Positions 6,051 through 6,851 of a stretch of DNA of 6,851 nt are shown here, piece by piece. Positions within the stretch are counted from its first letter, which is position 1. Each line of letters opens with the position of its first letter. A program made the position numbers and the translations under genes. The notes beneath the pieces are model-generated. The model was not told the origin of the DNA and did no database searches. It saw only the letters and a program-made list of their open reading frames with translations. This stretch comes from Acidimicrobiia bacterium (lineage in GTDB: Bacteria > Actinomycetota > Acidimicrobiia > Spongiisociales > UBA5794): positions 1 through 6,851 of the forward strand of contig JAUXCV010000085.1 of assembly GCA_030618675.1 (NCBI GenBank), read 5' to 3'.

Positions 6051-6851
6051 CTACAGATCCATCTCTTCGCCTAGGTAGGCCTTGATGACGTTCGGGTCGT
6101 TCTGGACCTTGGAAGGGACCCCGATCGAGATGCGCTCGCCGAAGTCGATGACCATCACCCGGTCGGCGATATCCATCACCAGACCCATGTCGTGTTCGAC
6201 GAGAATCATCGCGATCCCGAGCTCTTCGCGAATGTCGAGGACGAACCGGGCCATGTCCTCGGTCTCCTCGAGATTCATGCCGGCCACCGGCTCGTCGAGC
6301 AACAGCAGCTCCGGTTCCATGGCCAGCGCACGGCCGAGCTCGACTCGCTTCTGGATGCCATACGGCAGCATCGCCACCGGATACTTGCGCCACCGTGCGA
6401 TCTCGAGGAACTCGATGATGTCCTCGACCACCGCCCGATTGTCGAGCTCTTCCTTCTTCGCCGGGCCGACCCAGAGCGCATCCTCCAACCAGGAGGTCTT
6501 CGTGCGGACGTGGCGGCCGAGCATGATGTTCTCAAGCACCGTCATATGAGCGAAGAGTTCGATGTTCTGAAAGGTTCTCGCGATACCGAGCTCAGCGATT
6601 CGATCCGGTCGCCTGCCGAGGATGTCTTCACCCTTCCACTGGATCGCACCTTCTTGCGGTTCGTACAGACCGTTGAGGCAGTTGAAGATCGACGTCTTAC
6701 CTGCACCGTTCGGCCCGATGATGGCGAAGAGCTCGCCGTCGTCGACGTGGAAGCTCACGTCGTCGAGGGCTTTGAGCCCCTTGAACGAGAGGCTCACGTC
6801 CTCGAATTCGAGGAGGTGGTCGTAGTCGCCACGTTCGGCGCCGTGGTCGAA
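6051..6851 (-). CDS. livG: branched-chain amino acid-type ABC transporter ATP-binding protein, LivG-like (5' end beyond window)
   Basis: The ATPase subunit of an ABC importer of the LivG (branched-chain amino acid/amide, HAAT) group. Numbered from the GTG at 6797, the Walker A motif is GPNGAGKT (28-35), the Q-loop is TFQN (Gln77), the signature is LPYGIQKRVELGRAL (144-158, the LivG-style variant of LSGGQ), Walker B is LLLLDEP (Asp168, Glu169), and the H-loop is His202 in VEHDMGLVM. RIAELGIARTFQNIELFAHMTVLEN is cut here only to note its LivG character: RTFQNIELF is typical. The frame stays open for 18 more codons to the window edge, encoding DYDHLLEFEDVSLSFKG, which supplies the first beta strand expected in the fold. 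Those 18 codons contain no ATG, GTG or TTG, so the true start is beyond 6851 and GTG 6797 would truncate the domain. Substrate cannot be read from this subunit alone; LivF, permeases and binding protein would be expected off the right edge. Confidence 0.93.
   Translation of the reverse strand, partial: FDHGAERGDYDHLLEFEDVSLSFKGLKALDDVSFHVDDGELFAIIGPNGAGKTSIFNCLNGLYEPQEGAIQWKGEDILGRRPDRIAELGIARTFQNIELFAHMTVLENIMLGRHVRTKTSWLEDALWVGPAKKEELDNRAVVEDIIEFLEIARWRKYPVAMLPYGIQKRVELGRALAMEPELLLLDEPVAGMNLEETEDMARFVLDIREELGIAMILVEHDMGLVMDIADRVMVIDFGERISIGVPSKVQNDPNVIKAYLGEEMDL

Overview
The window is high-GC DNA with every supported gene on the minus strand. It reads like a chromosomal segment of an actinobacterium (Actinomycetota). 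The grounds are a class E-type sortase, a UPF0182 membrane protein near a PDZ/Lon-type protease (a pairing also seen in mycobacteria), an actinobacterial-style DivIVA-domain protein, and GTG starts. A deep lineage such as Acidimicrobiia is possible, but that is a guess.

In transcription order (right to left): (1) 6851-6051, a LivG-type ABC transporter ATPase whose true start lies beyond the window edge; (2) 6050-5856, a 195-bp non-coding gap packed with small tandem 7-mers and GC-rich hairpins; (3) 5855-5292, a membrane-anchored class E-like sortase; (4) 5254-4166, a YlbL-like membrane protease with PDZ and Lon-type Ser/Lys catalytic domains; (5) 4102-1850, a 750-residue DivIVA-domain protein with a long coiled coil, a repeat-filled disordered linker and an unusual four-cysteine C-terminal domain; (6) 1823 to beyond position 1, the N-terminal two thirds of a UPF0182 multi-pass membrane protein. 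Gaps between genes 3, 4, 5 and 6 are 37, 63 and 26 bp, so these four may be one cell-envelope operon: surface-protein attachment, membrane proteolysis, a polar/division-site scaffold and a large membrane protein with an extracytoplasmic domain. The transport ATPase looks like the end of a separate unit.

The most unusual feature is the middle of the DivIVA-domain gene (about 2574-3187). Its linker is built from DNA repeats that look like intergenic repeats: runs of GGCTSYY-type 7-mers, a 56-bp hairpin element present twice at 55/56 identity, and a 104-bp composite unit present twice. All are spaced by multiples of three, so the frame stays open. Similar 7-mer arrays and triplet-loop hairpins occur in the non-coding gap at 5856-6050, which suggests that dispersed repeats have been taken into a coding sequence. 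The C-terminal domain of the same protein has a CxxC...CxC pattern resembling the end of phage Mu F-like head proteins. No RNA gene, CRISPR array, insertion sequence or complete mobile element was seen. No stretch over 300 bases lacks a gene.
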